From Hyperoplus lanceolatus (Eukaryota; Chordata; Actinopteri; Uranoscopiformes; Ammodytidae), in the NCBI GenBank assembly GCA_026929865.2, contig CM049400.1, forward strand, positions 15,636,001 through 15,700,000: 64,000 nt of DNA. The letters are read 5' to 3'. The notes under the pieces were generated by a model. That model saw nothing but the letters and a program-made list of their open reading frames with translations. It searched no databases and was not told the origin of the DNA. Both the position numbers and the translations under genes were made by a program. This document shows, piece after piece, positions 1-10,956 of this stretch (positions are counted from its first letter, which is position 1; each line of letters begins with the position of its first letter).

Positions 1-204
1 TGAAAACTGCTCAGAAAAATCCAAATTTGTTGACATATAGCAACTTTTTTCTTTTTACAGTATAGGCTAACGCAAATAGTTACTTTCCCTGGTAACTAGT
101 TACTTCTATTATAAAGTAATTCAGTTACTAACTCAGTTACTTTTTGGAACATGTAGTGAGTAACTATAACTAATTACTTTTTTAAAGTAACGTTCCCAAC
201 ACTG
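1..204. mobile_element. hAT-like non-autonomous element end, cut by window start
   Basis: The stretch is full of short AGTTACT/AGTAACT motifs and ends with CCCAACACTG at 195-204. Its reverse complement, CAGTGTTGGG, is the kind of terminus seen on abundant fish hAT-like elements with AGTAAC-rich subterminal repeats. Only one end is in the window, so neither the partner terminal repeat nor a target duplication can be tested. The family assignment is inferred from general knowledge of such termini. Confidence 0.55.
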
Positions 205-1710
205 TTCATTATGCATCTGATCAGTATGCAACCCTTCACCTAACAGGCTCACAAGACATTTTGTCTGAAGAATCTGCCTTGTATCTTTGAGTTTTCTATA
301 GGGGTTTGAGATTCAATAGAAGCATTTTCACATTGAAAGAATACTATAGGCATCCTTTGATCAACTGATGAAAGGAGAAAATAAATCTGGTAGAAAAATC
401 TACAATGTCAAACTCAATTTTGCATTTTTCTAAGGCTAAAAAATGTTTGCTGTTTTTCTTTGTATTTTCCTTGGTATTTTCTTGACTCTCAAACAACTTA
501 ATTTTAAGGCAAGATGTAAATATGTGTTAAAATAGTTTTTCCAACTATCCTTTTTTGGTACTCATCGTCCATCCCATGGGGGGCTATTCTCTCAGTTACA
601 CATTTGCGGCATGTCGTTGTGAAATATTCAATGAAATCACCTGTAGTGTCACTGCACAAAATATTTTAAGTGACAAAAGCAAACAAAAAATAATAACAAT
701 ATTTCACCTTTAAGTTTGTTTTCCTTTCAAGTTAAAAATGCGGACCAAATAACATGTTCCTTATGTGTTGGACAAATACTAGCTTTTTGCAGCCTCTGTA
801 TCCTTATATTTCTAAGCAAGTAGGTTACAAAAGGAGCCTTTTCCAACCAACAGTCAACAGGGACAGAGAAAAAAGGGCATGCCGAATAAATAGGATGAAA
901 TCAGATCACAAGGGCCTTGATGTCTAATTCAGGGATTTAGTGAAAGGAACCAAGGGACAGGATGAGGGAGCACACTGACAGCTTGTCCTCTTGATGGCCA
1001 AAACCCGACCCCTGTTGTCTTTCCAAGTCGGGGAGCATTCCCAGCAGATAGACACTGTGGTTTGTTTGCCCTGTCTGGCACACATAGTGCCATACTGTAC
1101 TATTCCCTATTCCTGCTATTTATACCGTTTAACCCATCTTTTGAAATTATATTTTTAAAAGCCATGTTTTCACACCCTTTGAGTTCGAAGCAAATTCCAA
1201 ACTATCCTCTTTGCTGGGGATAATACAATTATAGATCCATCTAAAATCATACTGGTAACTGTATACTCTATGCTTTGGGTCTTCAACTGGCAGGCAGATT
1301 GTGCCTGGTATCATGGATTACAGACCATAATATATTTCTGTCTTCTGTACAGACAATGGGTTATATACAGTCTCTAGCAAATTATTTTAATAAAGTGCTT
1401 GTTGGTTATCCTAAAGCAAAATACAGTATAAACGCAACAGCACTATTGATGGATAAGCAACATATCAAACCATTTAACACTATGGCTATGAACAAACACA
1501 ATTATTTTTTGACCATACCAGTCTTTGAATAATCAATATAAAACATGTTGCAGTATGAGGCTTAATTATATATGTCCACAAACACTCACAAATAATGCTT
1601 ATGCTGGTGTATTTGCTTGTGGATGATTTTCAAATCCCTGTCAGCACACCCACAGTAACAAAGTAACTACTGGTCTCTAAGTATTGCTCTTGGCTCTTGA
1701 AATTTGATGA
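205..1710. other. AT-rich DNA, no recognisable feature
   Basis: No recognisable exon, RNA gene or terminal-repeat element was found. The open frame at 1275-1532 codes for a low-information peptide without family motifs and is probably chance. Confidence 0.5.
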
Positions 1711-1724
1711 AAATAACACATTTT

Positions 1725-1914
1725 GGGGGCGCCCTTAGCTAAGTTGGTAGGGCGTCCCCCCCATGGGCCTCGGTCAGCAGTGGATCCGGGTTTGATTCCA
1801 GCCCGCGGTCGTTCTCTGTATGTCACTCCCCTCTCTGCCCCATTTCAATTCTGTCTCTACACTATCAATAAAGCATAAAAATGCCAACAAAATATCTTAA
1901 ATTAAAAAAATAAT
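1725..1914 (+). mobile_element. tRNA-derived SINE with target-site duplication
   Basis: The 5' part looks like a tRNA gene. A box A-like motif TTAGCTAAGTTGG lies at 1735-1747 and a box B-like motif GGGTTTGATTCC at 1788-1799, the spacing of an internal RNA polymerase III promoter. A tRNA-unrelated body follows, with the fish SINE-type tail motif CAATAAAGCATAAAAATGCC near 1866-1885, and then an A-rich tail. The 14-bp sequence AAATAACACATTTT lies directly upstream (1711-1724) and directly after the tail (1915-1928), which is the expected target duplication of LINE-driven retroposition. It is not a functional tRNA because the acceptor and anticodon arms do not fold convincingly. Confidence 0.8.
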
Positions 1915-1953
1915 AAATAACACATTTTAATATAACAATAAATAACACATTTT
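1915..1953. repeat. SINE target duplication present twice in tandem
   Basis: The downstream target duplication AAATAACACATTTT occurs at 1915-1928 and again at 1940-1953, so a segment of about 25 bp has been tandemly duplicated. With the upstream copy at 1711-1724 there are three copies. Confidence 0.8.
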
Positions 1954-3057
1954 AATATAACATCACAAACGGCATTGGCGAATGCACAATATAATTAACT
2001 TATCTTCATATTATATTTATATTAACATAATTTTTAAAAAATCAATTTGAATCTGCTAAAAAGTTAAACATCGTAAATGTGTTTGTTTGTTTGCTTGTTT
2101 GTTTGTTGGGTTAAACCATGGCAACCCTTGTTCATCTGTTTTATGTATGTAAATAAGGGTCTAATGGATCCACCATGAAGAATTAAAGTATGCATTTCAT
2201 TAGATGAGAAGCTCTTGGTGCACAGCTTCAGAGGTCTTGAAGGAGGCTGTTGTAGGATTTGGGGGCTTCTCTCTATGCACTGTGTCCACATTTTCTTGAA
2301 GCATTGGCCAAACCCCCATGCACTCACTCTGCAGTGGAGATTTTCATACCATCTGTTGCCACAACATGTTGAAGAGTACCAACATGAGTGAAGAAAGTGC
2401 TGTGTTACCCCTTTGCATCCAACAGTGTCTTGATCTACAATACTAAAGAGTCAATTGTGAGTTGTAAAGGGTGGCAATGAATAACAGTTCAAAACCTCCA
2501 TATTGTATAGGGGTTTTACTTAAGTGACATTTGTTTTTACAGAAACCAATCCTTTACAGGGTTACATTGGTTGTTGACCATTGCCCTCTCAAACCAAGTA
2601 AAACCGACCAGGCTCCTGTTGATACAACAATTTCCCAAAATGTCATGTGTTTGCGTTCCATCGAGAGAGCCCTCTGGGGACAATCTAAATGATGACAGGG
2701 GCAAAGGTGGAAGTCAGGTTACATTATTATAGGTAGTTGTTTTGATTTTCACTCAACACATGACCAAATTGTTCCCTAACCCTAACCACATTTGTTATTG
2801 TATCCAGAGCGACTACTAAGTAGTCATTTGAACACAAACCATGATGCCTTCTCAGAATACATATTTAACTCAGAACTAATGTTATTTTCATGAATAACAT
2901 GAACCAAACCTTATCCAAAGCTTTATCACATCATAACACAGATTCATTTTTAAAAAGTGATTTGGAAATGTCATCATGACGGTAGATCATGTTATGCATC
3001 ATATTAGAAAATGCTTCTATATTTTGTATAAAGGGTAGTTCTCTTTAAACTATAATA
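1954..3057. other. Non-coding DNA with a (GTTT)n microsatellite
   Basis: A (GTTT)n tract lies at about 2081-2108. The minus-strand open frame at 2064-2327 runs through this tract and shows no family motif. Nothing else recognisable was found. Confidence 0.5.
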
Positions 3058-3962
3058 GGGGAGAGTTGTGCAACTTTTTACTCAAAGTGACTTTAAAGTG
3101 AGGCCTTGACAGATATGTCTCCAATTAAAATATGTGCATGTATTTCAGGATTTGGCAAAAATAACTTTGGATCTGAAATAAACTGTTTAAGAATTATAGC
3201 TTTCTGAAAAGAAAGTGGCCTTGTGGCACAACTTGCCCTAGGTGCGAGGTAAGTTGTGCCATAGGAGAGAATACATTAGGGTAGATTGTGCCATTGTTTT
3301 ATATCTCATAAACTGCAATGCTATATAAAAGCAAGACAAATCCTTTAGAAAATTACTCATTAAAGATGTATTTAAAGTAAATTAAGTAAATTGTTTACAA
3401 AGATTGAAGGTCAATTTTCTTAAACAAGACCTAGCAGGTCCAGGTGGTTTTACCTACAAAGCTCACAATGACAAAGTCACTATCATCATCATCATCATCA
3501 TCATCATTTTTGCCATCTGAACTCTAATCATTGGTGTTGTTTAGTGGAATGGACATGTCAGACTCTTCTTAGCTACTGTAGACAATCACTTTCTTTTTTG
3601 TGACCAGCATATACAGCCATGCCACTGGCACAACTCACCGCAGGCCCTTTGGCACGAATCAACCCAAAGACAGCATTTTGGAAAAACTGGCATGATGCAG
3701 CAGGTTAGGGCTAACATCTTGCAAACCTGTCTATAATTGTTCAGACAAAATAATCAAAAAATCTTGATCATAGACATTTTACTTTGAAAGGCAAAACTTT
3801 TTTTTGTTAAAGTGTGCTTACATCTCATTCCATGTGTCTCCCTTCTTTGCAAGAAGAGTCAAATAGATGGCTTTAAAAAATATCTGGTCACGTGATCAAT
3901 TCCTTTTTTGGTTTTCTAGAAAGAAGGGGTGGTACTACTTCCCCCCTGGCACAACTCACCCC
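3058..3962. mobile_element. Terminal-inverted-repeat DNA element, GGGGxGAGTTGTGC ends
   Basis: The left end GGGGAGAGTTGTGC (3058-3071) matches the reverse complement of the right end GCACAACTCACCCC (3949-3962) at 13 of 14 bases. Variants of the same GGCACAACT/AGTTGTGCC motif recur inside, near 3226, 3250 and 3627, as subterminal repeats often do. The interior holds a (ATC)n tract at 3481-3507 and no transposase-like frame, so it is a non-autonomous element of about 905 bp. No clear target duplication was found, so the superfamily is unknown. Confidence 0.6.
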
Positions 3963-6900
3963 ATTAGCCATGTGTGCGTATGTGGTCCATCTTCCAATCA
4001 TTTCAAAGGAATCCCATAAACTAAACAATTCAAATGTGGATTGTACTGTTTACAAACGGCAATGCACTGTTTATTAATTATATGTCATTATTATAACGTT
4101 GTGTCATCATCTCAACATGTACATTATTTCACTACTAGACTTCAAACTGCAGAATCTGTTAAGGCTGGGTTGGTAGGACACAAGCGCAGAGACAGAACTG
4201 GTTAAAGATGTTTTATTCTTATAAATCAACTGGTATCAGGACAGAGATCAGGTTTGAGCTGGCAGGCATGGGGCTCCAAGTGGGCAAAGGGGAAAATCCA
4301 TGAGAAGAACAAGCAAGGGCAGGGGAGTCGAGGAGTGAGTGCTGGCAGATGAGGGCTGGAGCTGGTGATGGTGGTCGGGAGAGTTTTTCAGAATGATCCA
4401 TCGGTCTTGGCGTCAACAAAATATTTTTGCAACTATTTGATAGCTGTTGAGTTTAATCCTTGGGTTTAGTTGGATTGTGATTTTCCTTCCTCCTTGTTCA
4501 GATTCCCCCACTGTCCTAAACAATTAGAACAATTATAATTGTTAAATTATTGTTTATTTCATTACTTAAATTATGTTTTTAACTATTAAAAAGTACGTGT
4601 TGAAAGGTTTTGACGTTGTAAGCATACAAACTGGCTTGCACATTTGATGAGGATAAAAACAGAAATTATCCTTAGGCATTGAAATAATTAAATATACTTC
4701 ACTTGTTATATGGGCTCTGCATGGACAAATAGTCCCTTTGTTTGCCTAAAAGTCATCCACAGAAAAATGTTGATGTTAATAGCATTATGTTTAGCAAAGA
4801 AAGAACCCACTACAGTATGTGAGATGTTAAGATGACCTCAAACAGAACATTGTGGGGTAGCCAATTTAATCTTCAGTGTTTTGGGCATTACGAGCTGAAT
4901 GCATGTCACTTCCATTGTACAGGGTTAGCAGCAGGTGTCTGAAAACTTAAAACTACAACATGACATTAATAGGTGAGACAATGGTGAACACATCCTCTAA
5001 CAATCATCACGTCAGTAAGTGTTAAGTTATACTGTGCAACTTGGATGAACTTGAGACGCTATAAATGGAATCACTCTCTTTCCGGTTGGAAGGTTATTTA
5101 GGGAACACAGAAAATAAGGTACACTCTCTCTCCACTTCCTGTTTTCAAGACGTATAAGCGTAGATGCAGCGTATAATGTTAACACATTATTTTGGTGAAG
5201 AAAACAATACATCATAATAATCATGAGCAATTGTATGGAAAAACATTGAGACTAGGCATTACATTTTTCCAGAAACATTTATTCATATCATCTGCATTCC
5301 CTGGTGTACTTTTTACAACTAAATATAATGTTTTCCATATATATACAAGAATGAATAGTTTTTCTTAGGAAAGCTCCCTGGACTCCACTCCATTACCAAG
5401 CTGTCACTACATTATGGTGGTTTTAAAGGGGTGAAATGAACACATGATCTACACATAATGTATGATAATGGATTCTTTCTCATCCCACCCCATTGCCATG
5501 GCACAGTAGGCTATGCTTTGTGCAATGCACCTTGATTCGTTAAAGTAGAGGGCCTCAAAGTCAAAAGAGGAGGATGTAAATCATATAAAACATGGCAGAG
5601 GACAAGCACTTAACACTTTAAAAAAAAATGACCACGACAAGGATATGAAGACAGGTTGGCCTTGACCTCAGGATTAATTTCATACCATATTACTAGAAAC
5701 CAACCGTGGTCACTTTTAAAACTCCAAATCATACATTATAATAACTCTCCAGCTTAACTCCACCCAGCCATAATGTCAGAAGCAAGTAACCGTAACACAC
5801 TATGTGAGATCTGTATGCTCCAGACAACCATAATAGGAACCTTCCCTTCCCAGGGAGATTTTGCTCAAAGAACACATTTCTTAAAAAATAGGCCCTACTG
5901 TTCTTTATGTTAATATTATCAGAACAGTCATCCCCTTAACACACAGTTAAAGGAAAATACTATATTTGATCACGTGTGTTTTTTTCCTGCACATAATTGT
6001 ATTTCCATTCACTTTTAATTCGCTACTCCCCTGGAAGTTTCACCATCTAGGTCAAGGGTATTGGAGGGAGGCAAATTGCTGTGACTGCTCAATGCTGCCT
6101 GCTTCACAGTGAAGATACTTTGTAAGACTCAATGACATTCTCCCACATTTTTGTTATAAATCTGAGGATAACTGGGGAAGTAAAATGAATGCAGCACCAG
6201 ATACAAATACATATAATAATGTCTCCAGGGATCAAAACTCCATTATACTATGAAAAAAACACACACACACACACTGAATACATCACTGAAGATGAGAAAC
6301 TGTATGAAAGAACCAATGACAAAAGAGTGTAAACAGAAAGCCCCGGGAGTCACTCATGCAAGCCCTATACGGTTGTTCTGGCCATATATAAATGTGGCAC
6401 TAACGGCCTCTGATCAGACTTTAATGGTATTCATAGTTGCCATGGGTCCTTTCCACTGCGATAATATTAAGATCATTTTTATTCATGATGTCCACCAAAT
6501 TGTCCTTGGAAGAAACGGCAGATAATGGGAGGCTGTTGACCCGTGGGTTGTGAATAAACATGAAAAACAATCAGTGTTCGATTCAAAGGCAAAATGGTGT
6601 TCAGAGCCAGGCCTCTTGTGTAAAATTGGAAAAGGGGGGCATTTAAATAATAATGAAATCATTAGAAAGAAATTGATGTGAAACTTCATCCGGTTTTGAG
6701 CCTTAATATTTTGAACAATGGAAATTAGACAGGGTCATTTAACTGTCAGAGGGAAGATGCAGTAATGAATAACTGCACTTTTTATTCTCATACATTTATA
6801 ATTTCTAATAATCATCATTATGATAAGCACAACTTTTTTTGTGTCAGCTATTAGCAGAAAAAGCACAAGACAGTTTTGCAAGGTTACTTTCTTTTCTACT

Positions 6901-7968
6901 TGTGTATTACCATTTCCATAGTTGCACATATCTAAAAGTGTTACAATATCTTTTAAATACACAGAGAAAACTAGCATGTGTTATTACTTGCAAATTGGGC
7001 ATTATGTGTTTTACCATTTGGATAGTCCTTGAGCTTTACATTTTTTTTCAATTTGGTTAAAATACAAAATGTGCAATATGTGAACATTTGTTTTATTGTG
7101 TTATCATGTGCAAAATAAAAGGAAACAAATGTGTTATGCCAACAGTTGTCATGCCATGTGTTTATTTGCTTTAACAGGGCTCTTAAACACATATGGCTAA
7201 AATGAATATCCAAAATCAAGTTTGGCAATTTAAGATGTGTAATACTTTTTAAAGTCCATGGGAGATTATACACTTCAATTTGGATTTCATTTTTCAAGCT
7301 TTGGAAATAACAACATATGAAATGTATTCGGACACCACAATACAAGAGGGATGAATATAATTTGGTATGTGGTGACCAAAGTACTCAATAAATTGCATGC
7401 ACAAATGAATAACAAAAATATTCTACCTTTGCAATAATTACACAGATCTTACCTGGAGAATATTTAATTTTGACAAATAATATGTTACAAAGAAAATGTT
7501 CTTGATGAATTGTTCAGACTCATTTGGACAACATTTCTGCAAAGGGAATACATGATGTGTGTTAATACAAAGCTATACAGCAAACTTGTTTTTTTCTCTG
7601 GCAGATGGACAATTATAATGTCAGATGGCAGTGCAGTTTACAATATATTGCCCATCTGTTTTGTAGTTTTTCACTAATAAAAGTATCTTAAACATTTTTC
7701 TAAACTGCCACACTTCTTTCTGTGTATACAGTACTTCCCAGGAGGGAGAAACTTATTGATTTCACTTGGTGACGGCGTGACCTTTCTTCTGTTGCAAAAC
7801 ATCAGGCCAACTATTTGCTGCCAGCTCTTCTTTCTTTTGCTACTTCTTCAAATGTAAGGGTATATATAAGTGAAGTATGTGTACGTTGCAAAGATGCAGA
7901 GGTGAGATGGGACATATATACTGGTACTTTATCTATTGAGAGTTTATGGAGTTGCCATCAGTTATGCT

Positions 7969-7970
<2 letters not shown>
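3963..7970. other. Non-coding DNA; possible old repeat fragment near 4.2 kb
   Basis: No exon or RNA gene was recognised in this 4 kb. A GC-richer patch at about 4170-4425 contains GGCAGGCATGGGG-type stretches and looks like a fragment of an interspersed repeat. A short (AC)n tract sits at 6259-6274. The open frames here are short, overlap each other on both strands and carry no family motif. Conserved regulatory DNA cannot be judged from one sequence. Confidence 0.45.

Positions 7971-8003
<33 letters not shown>
7971..8003 (+). repeat. (GA)n microsatellite
   Basis: Uninterrupted AG/GA dinucleotides of about 33 bp, ending in GAGAAAGG. Confidence 0.95.
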
Positions 8004-8008
<5 letters not shown>

Positions 8009-8484
8009 TTTTTTTTTAGATTGGCCGTGCGTGCCTGTTTGTTGTTTATTGTTTTAATGATATATTGGTTTAGAGAAATCTGGCTTTAAGAACTCAGTGC
8101 CTACCCACTCACTGACCTCACCTCACATCACTGGCCTTCATGCAGTCCACACAGACAGACAGGTCGGATCACCAGTGCCCAGCCAATCTCTCCCATAACC
8201 AAGTGTACTGTGGCAATGTAGATGCCATTACAAACAGTGTTGAACATAGTGCTCTTGAAGGCAGCCTGAAAATGGCCCAGTCCCCTTATATAAAGCAGGT
8301 GTGTTGTGCCTCAGTATGGCTTTGTCTCTGCTGTGGCTGGTTTGGAGTGGTGAACATGTATAGAGTATCTTTTTTAGAAGATGTAGAGAACTTAATTTTA
8401 AACAAGCTTCCATTAATTTGGTATTGTTTCTTTTAGCTTTAGGATAGCCCCCCTGTGACCGAGTGACTATCATGCTTACCCCTA
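8004..8484. other. Non-coding flank of the DIRS element
   Basis: Nothing recognisable. The overlapping frames at 8140-8436 (+) and 8228-8473 (-) show no family motifs. Confidence 0.5.
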
Positions 8485-8528
8485 AACCGCAGAGTTACGT
8501 ATGTAACTCCGGTTCTATGAATCCTGGA

Positions 8529-8685
8529 TGACCGCCAGAGGCGGTGCATTAAGCACTGGATATATCCATCTAGCGCATGCGCAGTTCGAGTACCTATATC
8601 AAAATAGTCACCTGTGACCCTCGTAACACCGGAAGGGCTATATAGCCCGGTGTCTACAGAGGATCTGTTCCCAGAATCTTCTCGC
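8529..8685. repeat. DIRS inverted terminal repeat (low-coordinate copy)
   Basis: Beginning with TGACCGCCAGAGGCGG at 8529, this is the reverse complement of 14315-14471 over about 157 bp, with only a few mismatches. The outer 44 bp (8485-8528) differ between the two ends, as is usual in DIRS elements. That outer edge contains the near-palindrome GAGTTACGTATGTAACTC. Confidence 0.9.
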
Positions 8686-8714
8686 AAACCACAAGACTTC
8701 TGAGTGACCTGTTA

Positions 8715-8817
8715 CTCTGGCGGTCATCCAAGATTCATAGAACCGGAGTTACATACGTAACTCTGCGTTCTATTTCATCCTTACTGACCACCAGAGGCGG
8801 TGCATTAAGCACTGGAT
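8715..8817. repeat. DIRS internal complementary region (ICR)
   Basis: The first half, 8715-8767, is the reverse complement of the element's left outer edge (8488-8540) with one mismatch in 53 bp. The second half, 8767-8817, is the reverse complement of the right outer edge (14439-14489) with one mismatch in 51 bp. The halves meet at GTT. This is the edge-to-edge junction expected of a DIRS circle template. It lies just inside the 3' terminal repeat and overlaps the end of the recombinase region. Confidence 0.9.
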
Positions 8818-10467
8818 GGCCAATACCAACAACGTCACGAAGAATCCAAGCAACCAGCTCACTGGTTGGAGACAGCGGAGCTTGGCATAGGACCACCCCC
8901 ATTGGATGGGGAATGGCGACGTTGAAAACCTGGAAAATGTGCTAGGCGATGCCTTGGCACAGGTGGTCCTCAGGGGCAGCCCTCTCAGGGCAGCCCATGA
9001 TGCTGAGACACTCCTGGTTGAATGGATGGCGGGGGGCGTCCACTGGTCCCATGGACATGTGCAATGGTATGAACAATCCAGTGGGACAGCCCCTGCTTTG
9101 TTTAGAGCCGGACCCTTGTTGGGGCCCCAATAGCAAACAACGAGCTGCTCCAACTGATGAATACAGGTGGTAGCAGAAATATAAGCCCAAAGAGCCCGCA
9201 TCGGGCACAGTAGCTCAGACCTGCCCTCCTCAGCTGGGGGGGCGGGGCAAGCGTGCCAGCTGGATGTGCTGGCTAAGGTGGCTGCGTGAAAGCGACTTCG
9301 CGGGAACGCAGCCTTCGGCCACAGGGTGATACATGAGCCAGAGTTACACCTCCGGCATGTACCGTTCCTAGATAGGGCATGCAACTCCCTGACCCGCTTT
9401 GCAGGGGCTAAGGTGAGTGAAAATTGCATCCCTCATGGACAGCCACCTCGACCTCCTCTGGACCGAAGGCTTAGAGGGAGGTAACAAGGCCTCCAGGTCC
9501 AGCGGGAGGTCCCATGGCAGAGCCCTCGGGGCCCTAGGGGGACGCAGCCTCAAAGCCCCTCAATGAAAGAGGGACCCTAACCTGTGGCATCCTACCGTGG
9601 CACCATCAACGCCCTCGTGTAGGACGGCAGATAACAGCCACCTATGGAAGTAAATGAGTGTCATCAGATTTTGAAAATAAAAAGCCATTGAATTTTAAGC
9701 ACTGAATATTTATGCATTGAAATAACGTATCTGAATTTTTTGCAGCATTGAATATGCTAGCCATTATATTCTTCCCTATATAGAAACATGTTTGTACTCA
9801 CCCAAGCACCATTGTTAATTGCCGTTTGACATGGCTAAAACCTGATTTGCCCCTTCCTGCATCAGTCAGGGGTATCCAAGGCAACAAGCTAATATTCCCA
9901 CTAGCTCTCTATGTTTGAATGCGATCTAGCATCTATGATCGATTGCTCTTCCTTGGGTCCCCAAAGTTTTACTCTGAATTTCATATATGGGATTTTGCAG
10001 TTGAAATTGGCACGTTGAATTTTTTAACGTTGAATATTTGATTTTGAATTTGAGAACATTGTAAAATAAAGGTGAAAATTAGTTGTTTAAAATGTAATGA
10101 GTTAAATTCAGAGGCAAAAAATTCAGATACATTATTTCAATGCTGCAAACAATTCAGATACGTTATTTCAATGCATAAATATTCAGTGCTTAAAATTCAA
10201 TGGCTTTTTATTTTCAAAATCACTCATTTACTTCCATAGCCACCTCAACTCCCAAGGTGGAGTGAGAGCAGCCACTATCCAGAAGGGGCTGCAGAACTCC
10301 AGAACAGGGGACACAGCGCACTGGGTCCACAGCTCTAGCTGCACACCAATTGGAGAACAGTTACCACCTGTTCCCAACTGCCTCCTGGTCGGTGCTGCCC
10401 TGGCATTCAGGACAGTAACCCTGAAGGTGCAATCTCTCAGCAGTGAGTCGGGCCCTGTAGTGGCCAA
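8770..10467 (-). pseudogene. DIRS tyrosine recombinase, disrupted
   Basis: The C-terminal catalytic part is an open frame at 8770-9429 (219 codons). It contains AKRVRELHALS with the first catalytic arginine, then CPMRALWAYI, and the HxxR box as IHSTRSVSASWAALRG. The nucleophile region reads STFSRFSTSPF; the tyrosine expected shortly after the RF pair is a serine here. The N-terminal core-binding part is recognisable at 10228-10467 in another frame (NARAAPTRRQLG, then VLEFCSPFWI). A 594-bp MITE at 9644-10237 separates the two parts, and stops and frame changes occur between 9430 and 9640. The enzyme would integrate element circles by strand exchange. Loss of the apparent nucleophile plus the insertion make this copy dead. 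Confidence 0.8.
9644..10237. mobile_element. 594-bp MITE inserted in the DIRS recombinase
   Basis: The ends are ATGGAAGTAAATGAGTG and its inverse CACTCATTTACTTCCAT, extending into terminal inverted repeats of about 110 bp that are nearly identical apart from a 7-bp insertion in the left arm (about 9644-9755 and 10130-10237). Perfect 8-bp target duplications AGCCACCT flank it at 9636-9643 and 10238-10245, the length used by hAT transposases. It has no coding capacity. Recombinase-like coding is recognisable on both sides, so the MITE arrived after the DIRS copy. Confidence 0.9.
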
Positions 10468-10589
10468 GCCCAGAGGTGAAGGCGACGTGGGTCAGGATGC
10501 CAGATCTGACCCCCCAGCTGTGACAGGAGGTCCCTCCTGTCAGTGGGGTGCCCAGGCGAGCTACAGCAGAGCCTGAGCAGCAGACCAAC

Positions 10590-10935
10590 ACGGCAGTGTT
10601 ACCGGGAGAGCACTGTCTTCGCCGGTATGTGACTGAATGGAAAAGCACCCTTCCCTTTTCTTTTTATAAGAAAGAGTTACCAAACAAATGTGGAACACAG
10701 CTTAGCTGCTTCTATCCACAAACAAAAAAGCTATAATTAACAGCTACGAATGCTGGAGGGTAGCTGAGGTGCTGCCTCAACAACAAAGTAGCTTATCACT
10801 GTACAGTGTTTCCGGGAGAGGACGCGAGAGCGCTGTCTTCACCAGTAAGTGACTGAGTGGAACACATAGCAGTGTTACCAGGAGAGGTCGCGAGACCGCT
10901 GCCTTCACCAGTAAGTGACTGAATGGAAGAAAATA
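10590..10935. repeat. Second block of DIRS leader satellite within the pol region
   Basis: Units beginning CAGTGTTxCCxGGAGAG and ending CACCAGTAAGTGACTGA start at 10594, 10804 and 10870. Between them lies a spacer with ATGTGG, AGCTGCTTCTAT and AAGCTATAAT that closely resembles the spacer of the leader at 13690-13850. The block lies between the RNase H start (about 10985) and the recombinase N-terminus (10467), where coding sequence is expected. It is a displaced copy of leader DNA. Confidence 0.75.
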
Positions 10936-10956
10936 GATTCAGTGTGAACCCTGCTG

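Noticed and set aside
1725-1800. Possible tRNA gene
   Set aside because: A and B boxes are present, but the cloverleaf is not convincing and the SINE body, tail and target duplications explain it.
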